From Clostridia bacterium (lineage in GTDB: Bacteria > Bacillota > Clostridia > Oscillospirales > CAG-272): a stretch of 55,703 nt of DNA. A model generated the notes under the pieces. The model had not been told where the DNA came from. It saw nothing but the letters and a program-made list of their open reading frames with translations, and did not search any database. The stretch spans positions 1 to 55,703 of the forward strand of contig JAFUIQ010000022.1 in NCBI GenBank assembly GCA_017468385.1. Reading direction: 5' to 3'. Numbering within the stretch: the stretch's first letter is position 1; each line of letters starts with the position of its first letter. The translations under genes were made by a program, and so were the position numbers. This document shows positions 32,122 to 39,524 of the stretch, one piece after another.

Positions 32122-33210
32122 TTAGCCGCCCACTTTCTCCATCAAGGATTCATAAAACGATCTCGTTTCCGCCGCATCAGAGAGACCGATGACCAAAGTC
32201 TTGCCATCCGACGTAATCACCACGCAGGCATCGGTGGCGGCGTAAGAGTAGCGGGTGTAATTACCGAACGCCTCATTGCGGAACCATCCCAAAAGCAGGC
32301 GGGGCGTTCCAAAACCGCTCACCCGCTCACCGGGATCGTCGGCAGTACGGAATTCCACGGAATCGATCTCCGCATACGCAAGGCGCAGATCGTCGTAGTA
32401 GGTGGCCTTGACTATGAAGGAATCCTCATCCAGATGCACCGCAATATCTCCCGTGAAGCAAATGGCAATACAGAATACAAGAATCGCGATCACAATGGGA
32501 ATTGCAATCTTTTCTCCCTTGGTCCACTTCCGTTTGTAATCCTCTTTCGTAGCGATTCCCTCCCGCAAATGCTTTCTGTACAGGCAGTAGGAATACACAA
32601 ACGGCACAATCACACTCACGAAAAGAAGAGATACCATCGTATAGGGGAACACCGCCACGGGAAGCAAAGCCGCAGGCAGACACAATACACCCGCGATCAC
32701 CCACACCTTGCCGGCCAGACGATGGGTACGCTCCCAGTTTTCCTCATTGGCAAGCGTCCATTTGATCTTGATGCCGATGGTGCGGTTGGGGCGGCATTTG
32801 GGCATATAGTTGCCGATCAGAATGAACACGACACCTATCAGAAGCCCAGCATAGGCACCCATATGCACCGTATGGCCGAAAGCGGCGGCATACATCATCC
32901 CGCAGGCAAACAGGGAGATCAGGGGAAGAATCCAATAGATCATGCCCGTCACTTTTTCGCTCTGGTTGTTTTTTTCGTTATCCTTTGCCGTGATCCACAA
33001 GCCGATCCAGTGCAGGGCAAGAAGAAGCAAAGGTATGCACAGCACGGCCACAAGCGGACTGCTGAATCCGTCCGCTTTTCCGTCCGCCCCCCAATGGATG
33101 GGCATGGATTCGGGCAGCTTATCCCACAAAATCAGCCCAACCAGCATGGGCAAAAGAATCAATACAGAGGAAATGATCAGTTTTCCTTTATTTCGTTTCA
33201 GCATCGTCAT
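32122..33210 (-). CDS. SdpI/DUF1648 family membrane protein
   Basis: The 362-aa protein starts with a DUF1648 segment (WDKLPESMPIHWGADGKADGF) and has the SdpI pattern GNYMPKCRPNRTIGIKIKWTLANEENW-type motif at about 135-162 (shown in part), within eight or so membrane segments. The C-terminal ~100 residues form a soluble, bacterial-PH-like domain. SdpI in Bacillus subtilis protects against the SdpC toxin and sequesters the repressor SdpR at the membrane. Here the gene likewise follows an ArsR/SdpR-like gene, overlapping it by 23 bases, but no sdpC-like toxin gene is visible. AAAGGAG precedes ATG 33210; ATG 33204 is equally possible. Confidence 0.82.
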   Translation of the reverse strand: MTMLKRNKGKLIISSVLILLPMLVGLILWDKLPESMPIHWGADGKADGFSSPLVAVLCIPLLLLALHWIGLWITAKDNEKNNQSEKVTGMIYWILPLISLFACGMMYAAAFGHTVHMGAYAGLLIGVVFILIGNYMPKCRPNRTIGIKIKWTLANEENWERTHRLAGKVWVIAGVLCLPAALLPVAVFPYTMVSLLFVSVIVPFVYSYCLYRKHLREGIATKEDYKRKWTKGEKIAIPIVIAILVFCIAICFTGDIAVHLDEDSFIVKATYYDDLRLAYAEIDSVEFRTADDPGERVSGFGTPRLLLGWFRNEAFGNYTRYSYAATDACVVITSDGKTLVIGLSDAAETRSFYESLMEKVGG

Positions 33211-33472
33211 TATCTCCTTTCAGCTCCGTGATCCACAGCATGATCTCCTCCAAAACGGAGGCGTTCAACTCGTAAAAAATAAACTTCCCTTCCCGCTTGT
33301 CGCGGATCAGATCCGCTTCCTTCAAAACGGACAGATGCCGGGAAATAGACGCGCCCGTCACATCAAAATGATCCACGATGTCCCCGGCGGACATGCGCCC
33401 GCCCTTCAGAAGATTCAGAATCTCCCGCCGGATCGGATCGGACAAGGCACGCAATGTGTTTTGCAGTCCCAT
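33188..33472 (-). CDS. ArsR/SdpR-family autorepressor
   Basis: A 94-aa winged helix protein: GLQNTLRALSDPIRREILNL, then the recognition region FDVTGASISRHLSVLKEADL, and the wing IRDKREGKFIFYELN. No Cys pair or other metal site of the arsenic/metal sensors is present, which fits the SdpR subgroup. ATG 33472 was chosen because GAGGG lies 5 bases upstream; the ATG at 33493 falls inside the probable operator. The promoter TTGACA/TATACT is immediately upstream, and the inverted repeat at 33492-33511 overlaps the expected transcription start, so autorepression is likely. Confidence 0.87.
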   Translation of the reverse strand: MGLQNTLRALSDPIRREILNLLKGGRMSAGDIVDHFDVTGASISRHLSVLKEADLIRDKREGKFIFYELNASVLEEIMLWITELKGDNDDAETK

Positions 33473-33491
33473 ATCTTCCCTCTCATTTAAC

Positions 33492-33511
33492 ATTTAACCT
33501 ATTTGTTAAAT
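33492..33511. promoter_or_regulatory. Inverted-repeat operator of the SdpR-like repressor
   Basis: ATTTAAC (33492-33498) and GTTAAAT (33505-33511) are exact complements with a 6-base spacer, lying just downstream of the -10 element of the repressor's own promoter. A further ATTTAACATTTAA repeat extends toward the gene. Confidence 0.6.
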
Positions 33512-33513
33512 AT

Positions 33514-33542
33514 AGTATAGCACACAGCGAATAGGATGTCAA
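33514..33542 (-). promoter_or_regulatory. SigA-type promoter of the SdpR-SdpI-hydrolase operon
   Basis: On the minus strand: TTGACA (33542-33537), 17-base spacer, TATACT (33519-33514). Confidence 0.88.
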
Positions 33543-33562
33543 GGGGAAAATGGAGGTTTTTG

Positions 33563-33592
33563 TTTACAAGGATTAGGGAGATATGGTATAAT
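33563..33592 (+). promoter_or_regulatory. SigA-type promoter of the three-gene orphan operon
   Basis: TTTACA (33563-33568), 18-base spacer, TATAAT (33587-33592) with a TGG extension. It starts 21 bases from the -35 of the divergent SdpR-like promoter. Confidence 0.8.
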
Positions 33593-33613
33593 GGTAAAAA
33601 GAGGTGATTGAAT

Positions 33614-33847
33614 ATGGGATGGAATGGATTATCCATACTGCACAAGCAACCGAACCGGCACTACTGCTGCGACACGTTTGCCTATCACGCCACATTCAAA
33701 TGTGACACGTGCGCATCGCCCTTTGCCTGCCCGGACACATTGCTGATATACAATCCGAAAAAGAAAACATACGGCCTGATTATCCACGACGGCGGCGAAT
33801 CGTATATCCCAATCAACCACTGCCCCTGGTGCGGTAAGAAATTATGA
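33614..33847 (+). CDS. Small Cys-rich protein of the DUF6980 type
   Basis: A 77-aa protein with two Cys pairs that could bind zinc: YCCDTFAYHATFKCDTCASPF and the C-terminal NHCPWCGKKL. The middle segment YGLIIHDGGESYIPI and the CPWCGKKL ending resemble DUF6980, a family of unknown function often found near toxin-immunity loci; I make the family assignment from memory of the pattern. ATG 33614 has GAGGTG 7 bases upstream; a TTG six bases earlier is too close to that site. It is the first gene of a three-gene operon. Confidence 0.65.
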   Translation: MGWNGLSILHKQPNRHYCCDTFAYHATFKCDTCASPFACPDTLLIYNPKKKTYGLIIHDGGESYIPINHCPWCGKKL

Positions 33848-33871
33848 TATGGGAGCAAGAAGAGAACTTCC

Positions 33872-34345
33872 ATGAAGAAAAAAACATACATTTTCCTCGC
33901 CATACTGGCCGCCTTGGTACTGCTTTTGACTGTGCGGGAATACTGTGTGCCGCCGGAGCAGATCGTAAAGGAAGCAGTAAAAAAGAGCTCTGTGAGCGGT
34001 GAGTATATCCTATGCCAAAGAGCCAGGACCACCGGCTTTGATTGGCACGTAACGGATGCGGGCGAGATAGGCAATAACGGGGAGTTTTGCCGCATTGTGG
34101 GTGCGGATCCCTTCCGGGAATTGCCGCTCCACTATGATTTTGCCATGGCGGACAACACGTTCGTCTTCTATGTGGAAAGCCGCCGCGAATACTATTCCGA
34201 GGAAATGCTGCAGCCAATCGTGGAATATACCGTTTCCGGCTGGGATATTCTCTATCCGGTACGGCATGAGGCGGTATTTGGAATAGGAAAATCCCCCAAA
34301 TATATTCTGACAAGCGATTTGGAAAACAAGGATACAACGGAGTGA
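33872..34345 (+). CDS. Hypothetical membrane-anchored extracellular protein
   Basis: Not recognised. The 157 aa start with a typical signal anchor (MKKKTYIFLAILAALVLLLT) without a lipobox or clear cleavage site. The remainder is a soluble alpha/beta domain expected outside the membrane, with SVSGEYILCQRARTTGFDW and FAMADNTFVFYVESRREYYS. It has the size and layout of small secreted or anchored proteins of Firmicute orphan operons. It lies 24 bases after the DUF6980-like gene, and its stop is 8 bases before the next start. Confidence 0.55.
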   Translation: MKKKTYIFLAILAALVLLLTVREYCVPPEQIVKEAVKKSSVSGEYILCQRARTTGFDWHVTDAGEIGNNGEFCRIVGADPFRELPLHYDFAMADNTFVFYVESRREYYSEEMLQPIVEYTVSGWDILYPVRHEAVFGIGKSPKYILTSDLENKDTTE

Positions 34346-34352
34346 TGTGTGT

Positions 34353-34868
34353 ATGAGGCAAGCGAAATCTCTTTTCCCCGGGAAGACCGGAAAAGATGAA
34401 AGCCCTTTTCAGCTTATCATTGAGCAGGATATTCCCCTGTCCGATACCTCCCTGTCCACTGTATTTTATGTAAAATTGAATAATTACTGTTTCCCCGATT
34501 CACAATGGACCGATTTGACATACGACGTACTGATGATGTGGGTCGCTGAAATTGTCCGCGGTCAATCCGTCCTGACAAAGAGAACACTGTATTTCATGGA
34601 TGGGCCGTACCGGATAGAGATCACAAAACCATCGAATACAGAAGTATCCCTGCATTTTCTGCGCCATGACATCATCCTGCATGAGGGAACATGCACCTGC
34701 GAGCATATTCTGAGCGGTATTTTGGCGGGACTGAACACGTTCCAGGGGATTGTAAAGTGCGAGAGCGCAAGCCATCCCGCACTGGATTCGGTGGTACGGG
34801 ATATGGATCGGAGCATCGCCCAGATACAAGGTGTATTGCAGCGAATCACCTCGCAGGACGATTCGTGA
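34353..34868 (+). CDS. Hypothetical soluble protein, possible immunity-like protein
   Basis: Not firmly recognised. The 171-residue product has no signal sequence. The first half is beta-rich (FQLIIEQDIPLSDTSLSTVF and TKRTLYFMDGPYRIEI), and the second half ends in a long helix (VVRDMDRSIAQIQGVLQRI). A C-x-C pair occurs in EGTCTCEHIL. The FMDGPY element recalls small immunity-type proteins of polymorphic toxin systems, but this is only an impression. ATG 34353 has GGAGTG 8 bases upstream; a GTG at 34347 is an alternative. It is the last gene of the operon before a strong terminator. Confidence 0.5.
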   Translation: MRQAKSLFPGKTGKDESPFQLIIEQDIPLSDTSLSTVFYVKLNNYCFPDSQWTDLTYDVLMMWVAEIVRGQSVLTKRTLYFMDGPYRIEITKPSNTEVSLHFLRHDIILHEGTCTCEHILSGILAGLNTFQGIVKCESASHPALDSVVRDMDRSIAQIQGVLQRITSQDDS

Positions 34869-34942
34869 TTGCTCGGGGAGTCTCTCGATGACATTTCCCA
34901 GCCATATTTCGATTTTCCGTCATTTTCGCTTGTATGATTTCC

Positions 34943-34976
34943 AAAACTGTGGTATGATTAGTCATACCACAGTTTT
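34943..34976 (+). terminator. Intrinsic terminator of the orphan operon
   Basis: A perfect 15-bp stem AAAACTGTGGTATGA / TCATACCACAGTTTT with a four-base loop, followed by TTATT. Confidence 0.9.
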
Positions 34977-35005
34977 TATTACTTACATCCTCGGAGGAAT
35001 GATTT

Positions 35006-36223
35006 ATGATGAAAATTGCGATTCTGCTTCTTGCCCTGATCAGCGGCATCTATTCTGTGGTGTTGGAGATTGTGCGCTACCGCTCCGCAAGCAACCCCAC
35101 GCCGGCCAATGTGGCAGATGTGTACGATGCGGAAACCTACCGGACCTGGAAGCACTACAGCGCAGAGCATTGCCGTCTGGGACTTTGGTCCACCGTCGTG
35201 ACCACTCTCATCACCCTGGTCCTGCTTTACACCGATGTCTATGCCGCCTTTGCGGCGCTGTTCCCCTCCAACATCTACTGGCAAATGATTGCCGTGATCC
35301 TTTTGGAAACGGCGGTCGGCACGGTACTGGACACTGTCCGCAGCTACATAAGCACCATGGTGATCGAGCAGAAATACGGCTTCAACCGATCCACCATGAA
35401 GACATTTGTCTTTGACCGGATCCGCTCCACCCTTCTCGGATTCGCCCTGGCTCTGTTTCTGAGCAGCATGGTCCTTGTGTTCTATAATTGGATGAACTAC
35501 TGGATGATCGTGCTGTTCGCCGGCGCGGTGTTCTGCTTCACGCTCGTGATCTCCTTCCTGTATCCGATCTTCAGCCGCATCGGCAACAAGTTTGTGCCGC
35601 TGGAGGAGGGTGAGTTGAAGGATCGCCTGATGGAACTGCTGACCAGCCACGGCTATCAGGTCAAAGCCATTGAGGTGATGGACGCTTCCCGCCGCACCAC
35701 CAAGCTGAACGCCTATTTCACCGGATTCGGCAAGATGAAGACCATCGTTCTGTTTGACAATCTGCTGAACGCCATGAGTGCCGACGAGATCTGCGCTGTG
35801 TTCGCCCATGAGCTGGGCCACGGCCTGCACAAGGACGTGCTCAAGCAGCAGATCATGAACTTCGGTAATCTGGTGCTGATGGCAGTGGTGGCCTATGCCA
35901 CCGTACAGAATCCCGCACTCCACACCGCATTCGGCTTCGCCGAGGTAAACTACGGCTTTGCGTACATTCTTATGGGCGTGGGCCTGGGACTTCTCCAGCC
36001 CTTCACGGGCATTCTGATGAATGCATACAGCCGCAAGGCAGAATATCGTGCCGATCGGCAGGCGGTAAAGGAAGGATACGGTGCCGCCATGACCGCGGCA
36101 CTGAAGAAATTGGCCCGGGACAATTTCGCCCATCTGTCCCCCTCCCCCGTGAATGTGGTTCTGGAATACAGCCACCCGCCCCTCAGCCGCCGCATCGAAG
36201 AAGTGGAAAAGGCGATGAAATAA
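35006..36223 (+). CDS. M48 family (Ste24/CAAX protease 1-like) membrane metalloprotease
   Basis: A 405-aa integral membrane peptidase. The zinc site is the HELGH motif in VFAHELGHGLHKD at about residue 270, with the third ligand Glu in the conserved SRKAEYRADRQAVKEG helix at about 347. About seven hydrophobic segments surround it. The N-terminal half has the M48 pattern VIEQKYGFNRSTMKTFVFDR. ATG 35006 has GGAGGAATGATT upstream. Family members trim prenylated or misfolded membrane proteins; the bacterial substrate is not known. It is monocistronic between terminators. Confidence 0.92.
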   Translation: MMKIAILLLALISGIYSVVLEIVRYRSASNPTPANVADVYDAETYRTWKHYSAEHCRLGLWSTVVTTLITLVLLYTDVYAAFAALFPSNIYWQMIAVILLETAVGTVLDTVRSYISTMVIEQKYGFNRSTMKTFVFDRIRSTLLGFALALFLSSMVLVFYNWMNYWMIVLFAGAVFCFTLVISFLYPIFSRIGNKFVPLEEGELKDRLMELLTSHGYQVKAIEVMDASRRTTKLNAYFTGFGKMKTIVLFDNLLNAMSADEICAVFAHELGHGLHKDVLKQQIMNFGNLVLMAVVAYATVQNPALHTAFGFAEVNYGFAYILMGVGLGLLQPFTGILMNAYSRKAEYRADRQAVKEGYGAAMTAALKKLARDNFAHLSPSPVNVVLEYSHPPLSRRIEEVEKAMK

Positions 36224-36233
36224 CATACAAAAA

Positions 36234-36263
36234 GGGGCGGTTGCATTTAGATGCAACAGCCCC
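36234..36263 (+). terminator. Terminator after the M48 protease gene
   Basis: GGGGCGGTTGCAT pairs with ATGCAACAGCCCC (one G-A mismatch, five-base loop region), followed by AAATTTTT. Confidence 0.7.
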
Positions 36264-36416
36264 AAATTTTTACGTTTGCGACGTAAAAATTTGAAATATC
36301 GCAGAGATTTGCGGCGAGATCGCCCGTTTTTTGCCCATGTCGGGCAAAAATGGACGCATCAGCGGCCAAGGGAAATCTCGCGGAGGTGACGCATGGCTAC
36401 ATGCGTCACCTCCTTT
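36264..36416 (+). ncRNA. Candidate structured RNA or mobile palindromic element
   Basis: This non-coding stretch is unusually rich in hairpins. There is a perfect 12-bp stem at 36264-36292 (AAATTTTTACGT, loop TTGCG). A long-range GAGATTT/AAATCTC pairing (36304-36310 with 36373-36379) encloses a 4-bp GGCG/CGCC hairpin and a perfect 9-bp TTTTTGCCC/GGGCAAAAA hairpin (36328-36350). A perfect 13-bp terminator-like stem at 36382-36413 is followed by TTTTCTT on the plus strand. That T-run orientation suggests a plus-strand transcript. A repeat element carrying its own terminator is the main alternative. Confidence 0.4.
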
Positions 36417-36418
36417 TC

Positions 36419-37177
36419 TTATGCCATGATCTGCTTCAAAAGTTCGATCTTTTCCTTTGCGGAGTCGACGGTGTACGGCTGTTTCTCCTCGGCGGTAAGA
36501 ATCCGATCGTCCGCAAAATATTCCAGACATTCCATCATCGCCGCGCCGAACAAGTGAATATTGGACTGCAGATATTCCGCCAGTTGTCTTCCTGCGTACA
36601 AATTGCCCCGTCCCAGATTGTATTCGCGGCACACGGCAAACGGCGGCAGAGCATGGGCACAGGCCAACGCCTTATCGTATTCTTCCTTGGTATAGTAGCG
36701 ATACATCAAGTCCCGTGTCACCTTGGTTCGCATGGCGGTGTCTGTGCTGATTTCCAGAATCTTGTGGTACAAAAGAATGGCTTCATCGTAATTGTCCGGA
36801 GATTCACGCACCATACCGGACAACGCCCAGGCAAGGGAATACATCAGTTTTTCGTTTCCCGGATGCTGGATCAGTGCCTCACGAAGCATGGGGATGGCCT
36901 GCATATACTTCTGCTCCTGAAACAGTGCCTCTGCCTGCAGACAGATTTTTTCAATTTTCTCCGCTCGCTTGCTCGTATCGTGACCCAGCAGATAGTCCAC
37001 GGACACGCCGAAATAATCCGCAATAATGGGAAGAAGCGAAATATCCGGAAAGGAGCCGCCCGTTTCCCATTTGCTGACTGCCTGTGCGGAAACACCAAGG
37101 GTTTCCGCCATCTGTTCCTGATTCAATCCTCTCTGCTTACGGAGAGTTTTCATGGTCTCACAAAATTTGCTGTACAT
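36419..37177 (-). CDS. XRE-family transcriptional regulator with TPR-like C-terminus
   Basis: A 252-aa regulator. The helix-turn-helix is at residues 5-62 (FCETMKTLRKQRGLNQEQMA, then GVSAQAVSKWETGGSFPDIS). From about 75 on, the protein has tetratricopeptide-like helices (ICLQAEALFQEQKYMQAIPM, then NYDEAILLYHKILEISTD). AGAGGT lies ahead of ATG 37177. An extended -10 (TGCTATAAT) lies at 37226-37221, and the perfect palindrome GAACCGGTTC overlaps the expected transcription start, which fits autoregulation. It is monocistronic and the target is unknown. Confidence 0.85.
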   Translation of the reverse strand: MYSKFCETMKTLRKQRGLNQEQMAETLGVSAQAVSKWETGGSFPDISLLPIIADYFGVSVDYLLGHDTSKRAEKIEKICLQAEALFQEQKYMQAIPMLREALIQHPGNEKLMYSLAWALSGMVRESPDNYDEAILLYHKILEISTDTAMRTKVTRDLMYRYYTKEEYDKALACAHALPPFAVCREYNLGRGNLYAGRQLAEYLQSNIHLFGAAMMECLEYFADDRILTAEEKQPYTVDSAKEKIELLKQIMA

Positions 37178-37203
37178 AAATATTACCTCTGTTTTTAATT
37201 ATT

Positions 37204-37226
37204 GAACCGGTTCTGATAGTATTATA
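37204..37226 (-). promoter_or_regulatory. Extended -10 promoter and palindromic operator of the XRE-TPR gene
   Basis: On the minus strand, TGCTATAAT (-10 at 37226-37221) is followed 7 bases later by the perfect palindrome GAACCGGTTC (37213-37204). The -35 is poor (TGGACG). Confidence 0.5.
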
Positions 37227-37300
37227 GCAGTTCTCTGTTTCCGCGTCCATATACAACTGTTTGGATATTACTCTACTGACGGTTGATTCCCCGACACATA

Positions 37301-37328
37301 AAAACCGCAGGCGTCATCCTGCGGTTTT
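37301..37328 (-). terminator. Intrinsic terminator of the rnf-apbE cluster
   Basis: A perfect 11-bp stem AAAACCGCAGG / CCTGCGGTTTT with a six-base loop, just past the apbE stop; on the minus strand TTTTTATG follows. Confidence 0.88.
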
Positions 37329-37332
37329 GTAT

Positions 37333-38382
37333 TCACTCCGTCTCATATCCGCCAAATCCGCTGGACTGCTGTCGGCTTCCATCGCTCATCACCCACAAGG
37401 CTTCCGTGTCGGGCAGGGATTCAATCAGAGCCAGCCCCTCCGCCGGGGAGAGGCAGAACAGCGCGGTGGAAAGCGCGTCGCCGTCGGCGGAACTGCGGCA
37501 CACCACGGATACGGACAGATAGCCCTCGGCGGGCATCAGGGTATCCGGATCAATGATGTGGTGATATTGTTTGCCGTCCACGGTGTAGTATCGCTGATAG
37601 GATCCGCTGGTGACGAGAGATTCCCCTGCCAGCGCCAGATAGGCAGAATAGGGATCCGCCGCGTCCTCTGCGGGGTTGTCGATTCCCACCGTCCACGTGC
37701 CGCCGTCCCCTTTGGCGCCTACGGTGCGGACATTGCCGCCCACGTTGAGGACGTATCCCGTGATTCCCTTCTCCTCCAGGGATCGGGCCACCATCTCCAC
37801 CGCATAGCCTTTGGCGATGGCCCCCACATCCAATGTCATACGGGGATCCCGCAAAGTGACGGTGGACGCCTCCTCGTCGATGATCACATCGTCGATATTC
37901 GTGTGCCCTGCCGCCTCGGTCAACGTATCCATCGGGGGAAGTTGGGCCGCCCAGGGCGCATCCATGCCTTCCGTACGATACTCATGCCAGATGGAGAGCA
38001 CACTGCCCATGGCGACATTCACCCGGCCATCGGTCTTTTTGTACATCTCCTTCGCGTAAAGCAGCATATCGATGATGCGCCGGTCCACGGTGACAGTGCG
38101 GTGGGTCCCGTCCACCCATTCATTAACGGTGCAAAGATTTTCCATCCCATCGTACCGATGATAAATGGTGAACAGCTTATGATACTCACCCAACTCCGCC
38201 AGGACATCCGCCGCCACACGATCGAACTCCGCCTGGCTGTCGGCGTATCCCACAATGGTGGTCACGGTATCGAAATACGCAAAGGAGTAGGTGGTATACT
38301 TGTCGGGCCTCTTTCCGCAGGACGCAAGCGCAAGCAACAGCAGCCATCCCGCCAGAAACAGGAAAAAAACACGTTTTTTCAT
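37333..38382 (-). CDS. apbE: FAD:protein FMN transferase, lipoprotein ApbE
   Basis: ApbE transfers FMN from FAD onto a Thr of SGAT-type motifs, on the outer face of the membrane. Residues 1-25 form a lipoprotein signal with lipobox LASC. The enzyme domain shows SFAYFDTVTTIVGYAD, KKTDGRVNVAMGSVLSIWHE, LDVGAIAKGYAVEMVARSLE, GYVLNVGGNVRTVGAKGDG and HHIIDPDTLMPAEGYLSVSV, the usual FAD- and metal-binding blocks. The length of 349 aa is standard. I chose ATG 38382, with GGATGG just upstream; ATG 38391 is in that site. It is the last gene of the Rnf cluster, so RnfD, RnfG and perhaps the lipoprotein are its natural substrates. Confidence 0.94.
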   Translation of the reverse strand: MKKRVFFLFLAGWLLLLALASCGKRPDKYTTYSFAYFDTVTTIVGYADSQAEFDRVAADVLAELGEYHKLFTIYHRYDGMENLCTVNEWVDGTHRTVTVDRRIIDMLLYAKEMYKKTDGRVNVAMGSVLSIWHEYRTEGMDAPWAAQLPPMDTLTEAAGHTNIDDVIIDEEASTVTLRDPRMTLDVGAIAKGYAVEMVARSLEEKGITGYVLNVGGNVRTVGAKGDGGTWTVGIDNPAEDAADPYSAYLALAGESLVTSGSYQRYYTVDGKQYHHIIDPDTLMPAEGYLSVSVVCRSSADGDALSTALFCLSPAEGLALIESLPDTEALWVMSDGSRQQSSGFGGYETE

Positions 38383-38398
38383 AAAAACCATCCGATGA

Positions 38399-38424
38399 AA
38401 AATGGGAGGTTGCCCTCCCATTTT
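38399..38424 (-). terminator. Terminator or attenuator between the lipoprotein gene and apbE
   Basis: A perfect 11-bp stem AAAATGGGAGG / CCTCCCATTTT with a four-base loop and a short T-run on the minus strand. It sits between the lipoprotein stop and the apbE start, so apbE is probably reached by partial readthrough. Confidence 0.75.
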
Positions 38425-38435
38425 CGTTTGCTTAT

Positions 38436-39434
38436 TTATCCGATTTTGGAAGCGGCCTTCACCAGTCCGTTTACCAGAATGGTGCATCCTGCACTCTGCA
38501 GATCGGCGTTGCCGTAGTTGTTCTCGCCCATGAGAGACGCGATCTCAGCGGCACTCTTGCCAATGCAGGCAGCATCAAAGGCAGCAGCCTGCTCATTCCA
38601 TTCCTTCACAACGCCGTCACCGTTCAGATCGGTGCCGTATGCGCTCATATTGTAGGCTGCACCGGCCTCTTTCTTGCCCAGCACGGCCTTGTTCAGATCG
38701 TAAGTGGAAGCACCCTTGGCGTCAAAGGTGAATTTCACCTGCACGCACTCGCTGGAAGCGGCCACAACCTTGCCCTCTGCATCCACAGCGGCGGCAAAGA
38801 AGGTGGTCTCGATCTGGTTCTGTCCGTCCTTGTCTTCGGTGGCATCCCCCGTAGACTGCTCGGTATGAGCACCCAGCTTCAGGGCGTGATCGGCAGTAGC
38901 ATTGGATGCTGCGGCGGCGTTATATGCCTTCTCGATAGCGAGAACGAACTCGTGAATCATGATGGTACAGCCGGCGCTGATCACTTCCTCGTTACCCTTG
39001 TTCTCGGCAGCAACAAGTGCCTTTACCTCGTCCAGGGTCTTGCCTGCAACGACCGTTTCAAAAGCGTCTGCCTGCTCAAACCATTCCTTGGCAGCGCCGC
39101 CGTAAGTTTTCATGTTGTAGTCGGCACCCAGCTCATACTTGGTCTTGAAGCCGTCGTTGGCGATAGCCTTACCGTCCGCGGTATAGGAAACGGTGATATC
39201 GGCGGTATCCAGCACGCAGGCAACGATCTTACCGGCAGCATCTACGGTAACAGCGGCAGCAGTGATGGCCACTTTACCCTGACCTGCGGTGTCTTCGTTG
39301 GCATCGGATGCTTTACTTACAGCGGTATAAACGCCGAGGCCGAACTTCAAGGCTTCTGCCTGGCCGCAGCCGGCAAATACAAATGCGGGGAGGATCATGA
39401 GAGCGCTAAGCAGTACACAAAGCAGTTTTTTCAT
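38436..39434 (-). CDS. Tandem-domain lipoprotein of the Rnf cluster, candidate flavin carrier
   Basis: A 332-aa secreted lipoprotein: signal MKKLLCVLLSALMILPAFVF, lipobox ending FAGC with Cys23 as lipid site. The mature part is two homologous halves (about 28-175 and 184-332), each beginning AL-K-[FL]-G and ending S-A-G-C-T-I, at 153-157 (SAGCTIMIHEF) and 314-318 (SAGCTILVNGL), preceded by an acidic residue. Each half also has a [AG]-A-x-YNM-[KS]-x-YG element. The layout resembles the two-domain flavolipoprotein PplA of Listeria, flavinylated by ApbE; here SAGCT may replace SGAT. That is inference. CAGGAGAA precedes ATG 39434, which has its own promoter. Confidence 0.75.
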   Translation of the reverse strand: MKKLLCVLLSALMILPAFVFAGCGQAEALKFGLGVYTAVSKASDANEDTAGQGKVAITAAAVTVDAAGKIVACVLDTADITVSYTADGKAIANDGFKTKYELGADYNMKTYGGAAKEWFEQADAFETVVAGKTLDEVKALVAAENKGNEEVISAGCTIMIHEFVLAIEKAYNAAAASNATADHALKLGAHTEQSTGDATEDKDGQNQIETTFFAAAVDAEGKVVAASSECVQVKFTFDAKGASTYDLNKAVLGKKEAGAAYNMSAYGTDLNGDGVVKEWNEQAAAFDAACIGKSAAEIASLMGENNYGNADLQSAGCTILVNGLVKAASKIG

Positions 39435-39487
39435 GGTAATTCTCCTGAATTTATTTAATTTATGCAATAAACCAATTACACACATTA

Positions 39488-39516
39488 ATCATACACGATA
39501 GGGGCCGGTTTGTCAA
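39488..39516 (-). promoter_or_regulatory. SigA-type promoter of the lipoprotein gene
   Basis: On the minus strand: TTGACA (39516-39511), 17-base spacer, TATGAT (39493-39488), directly after the Gx-type gene. It allows the lipoprotein to be made independently of rnf. Confidence 0.8.
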
Positions 39517-39524
39517 CACAGATG

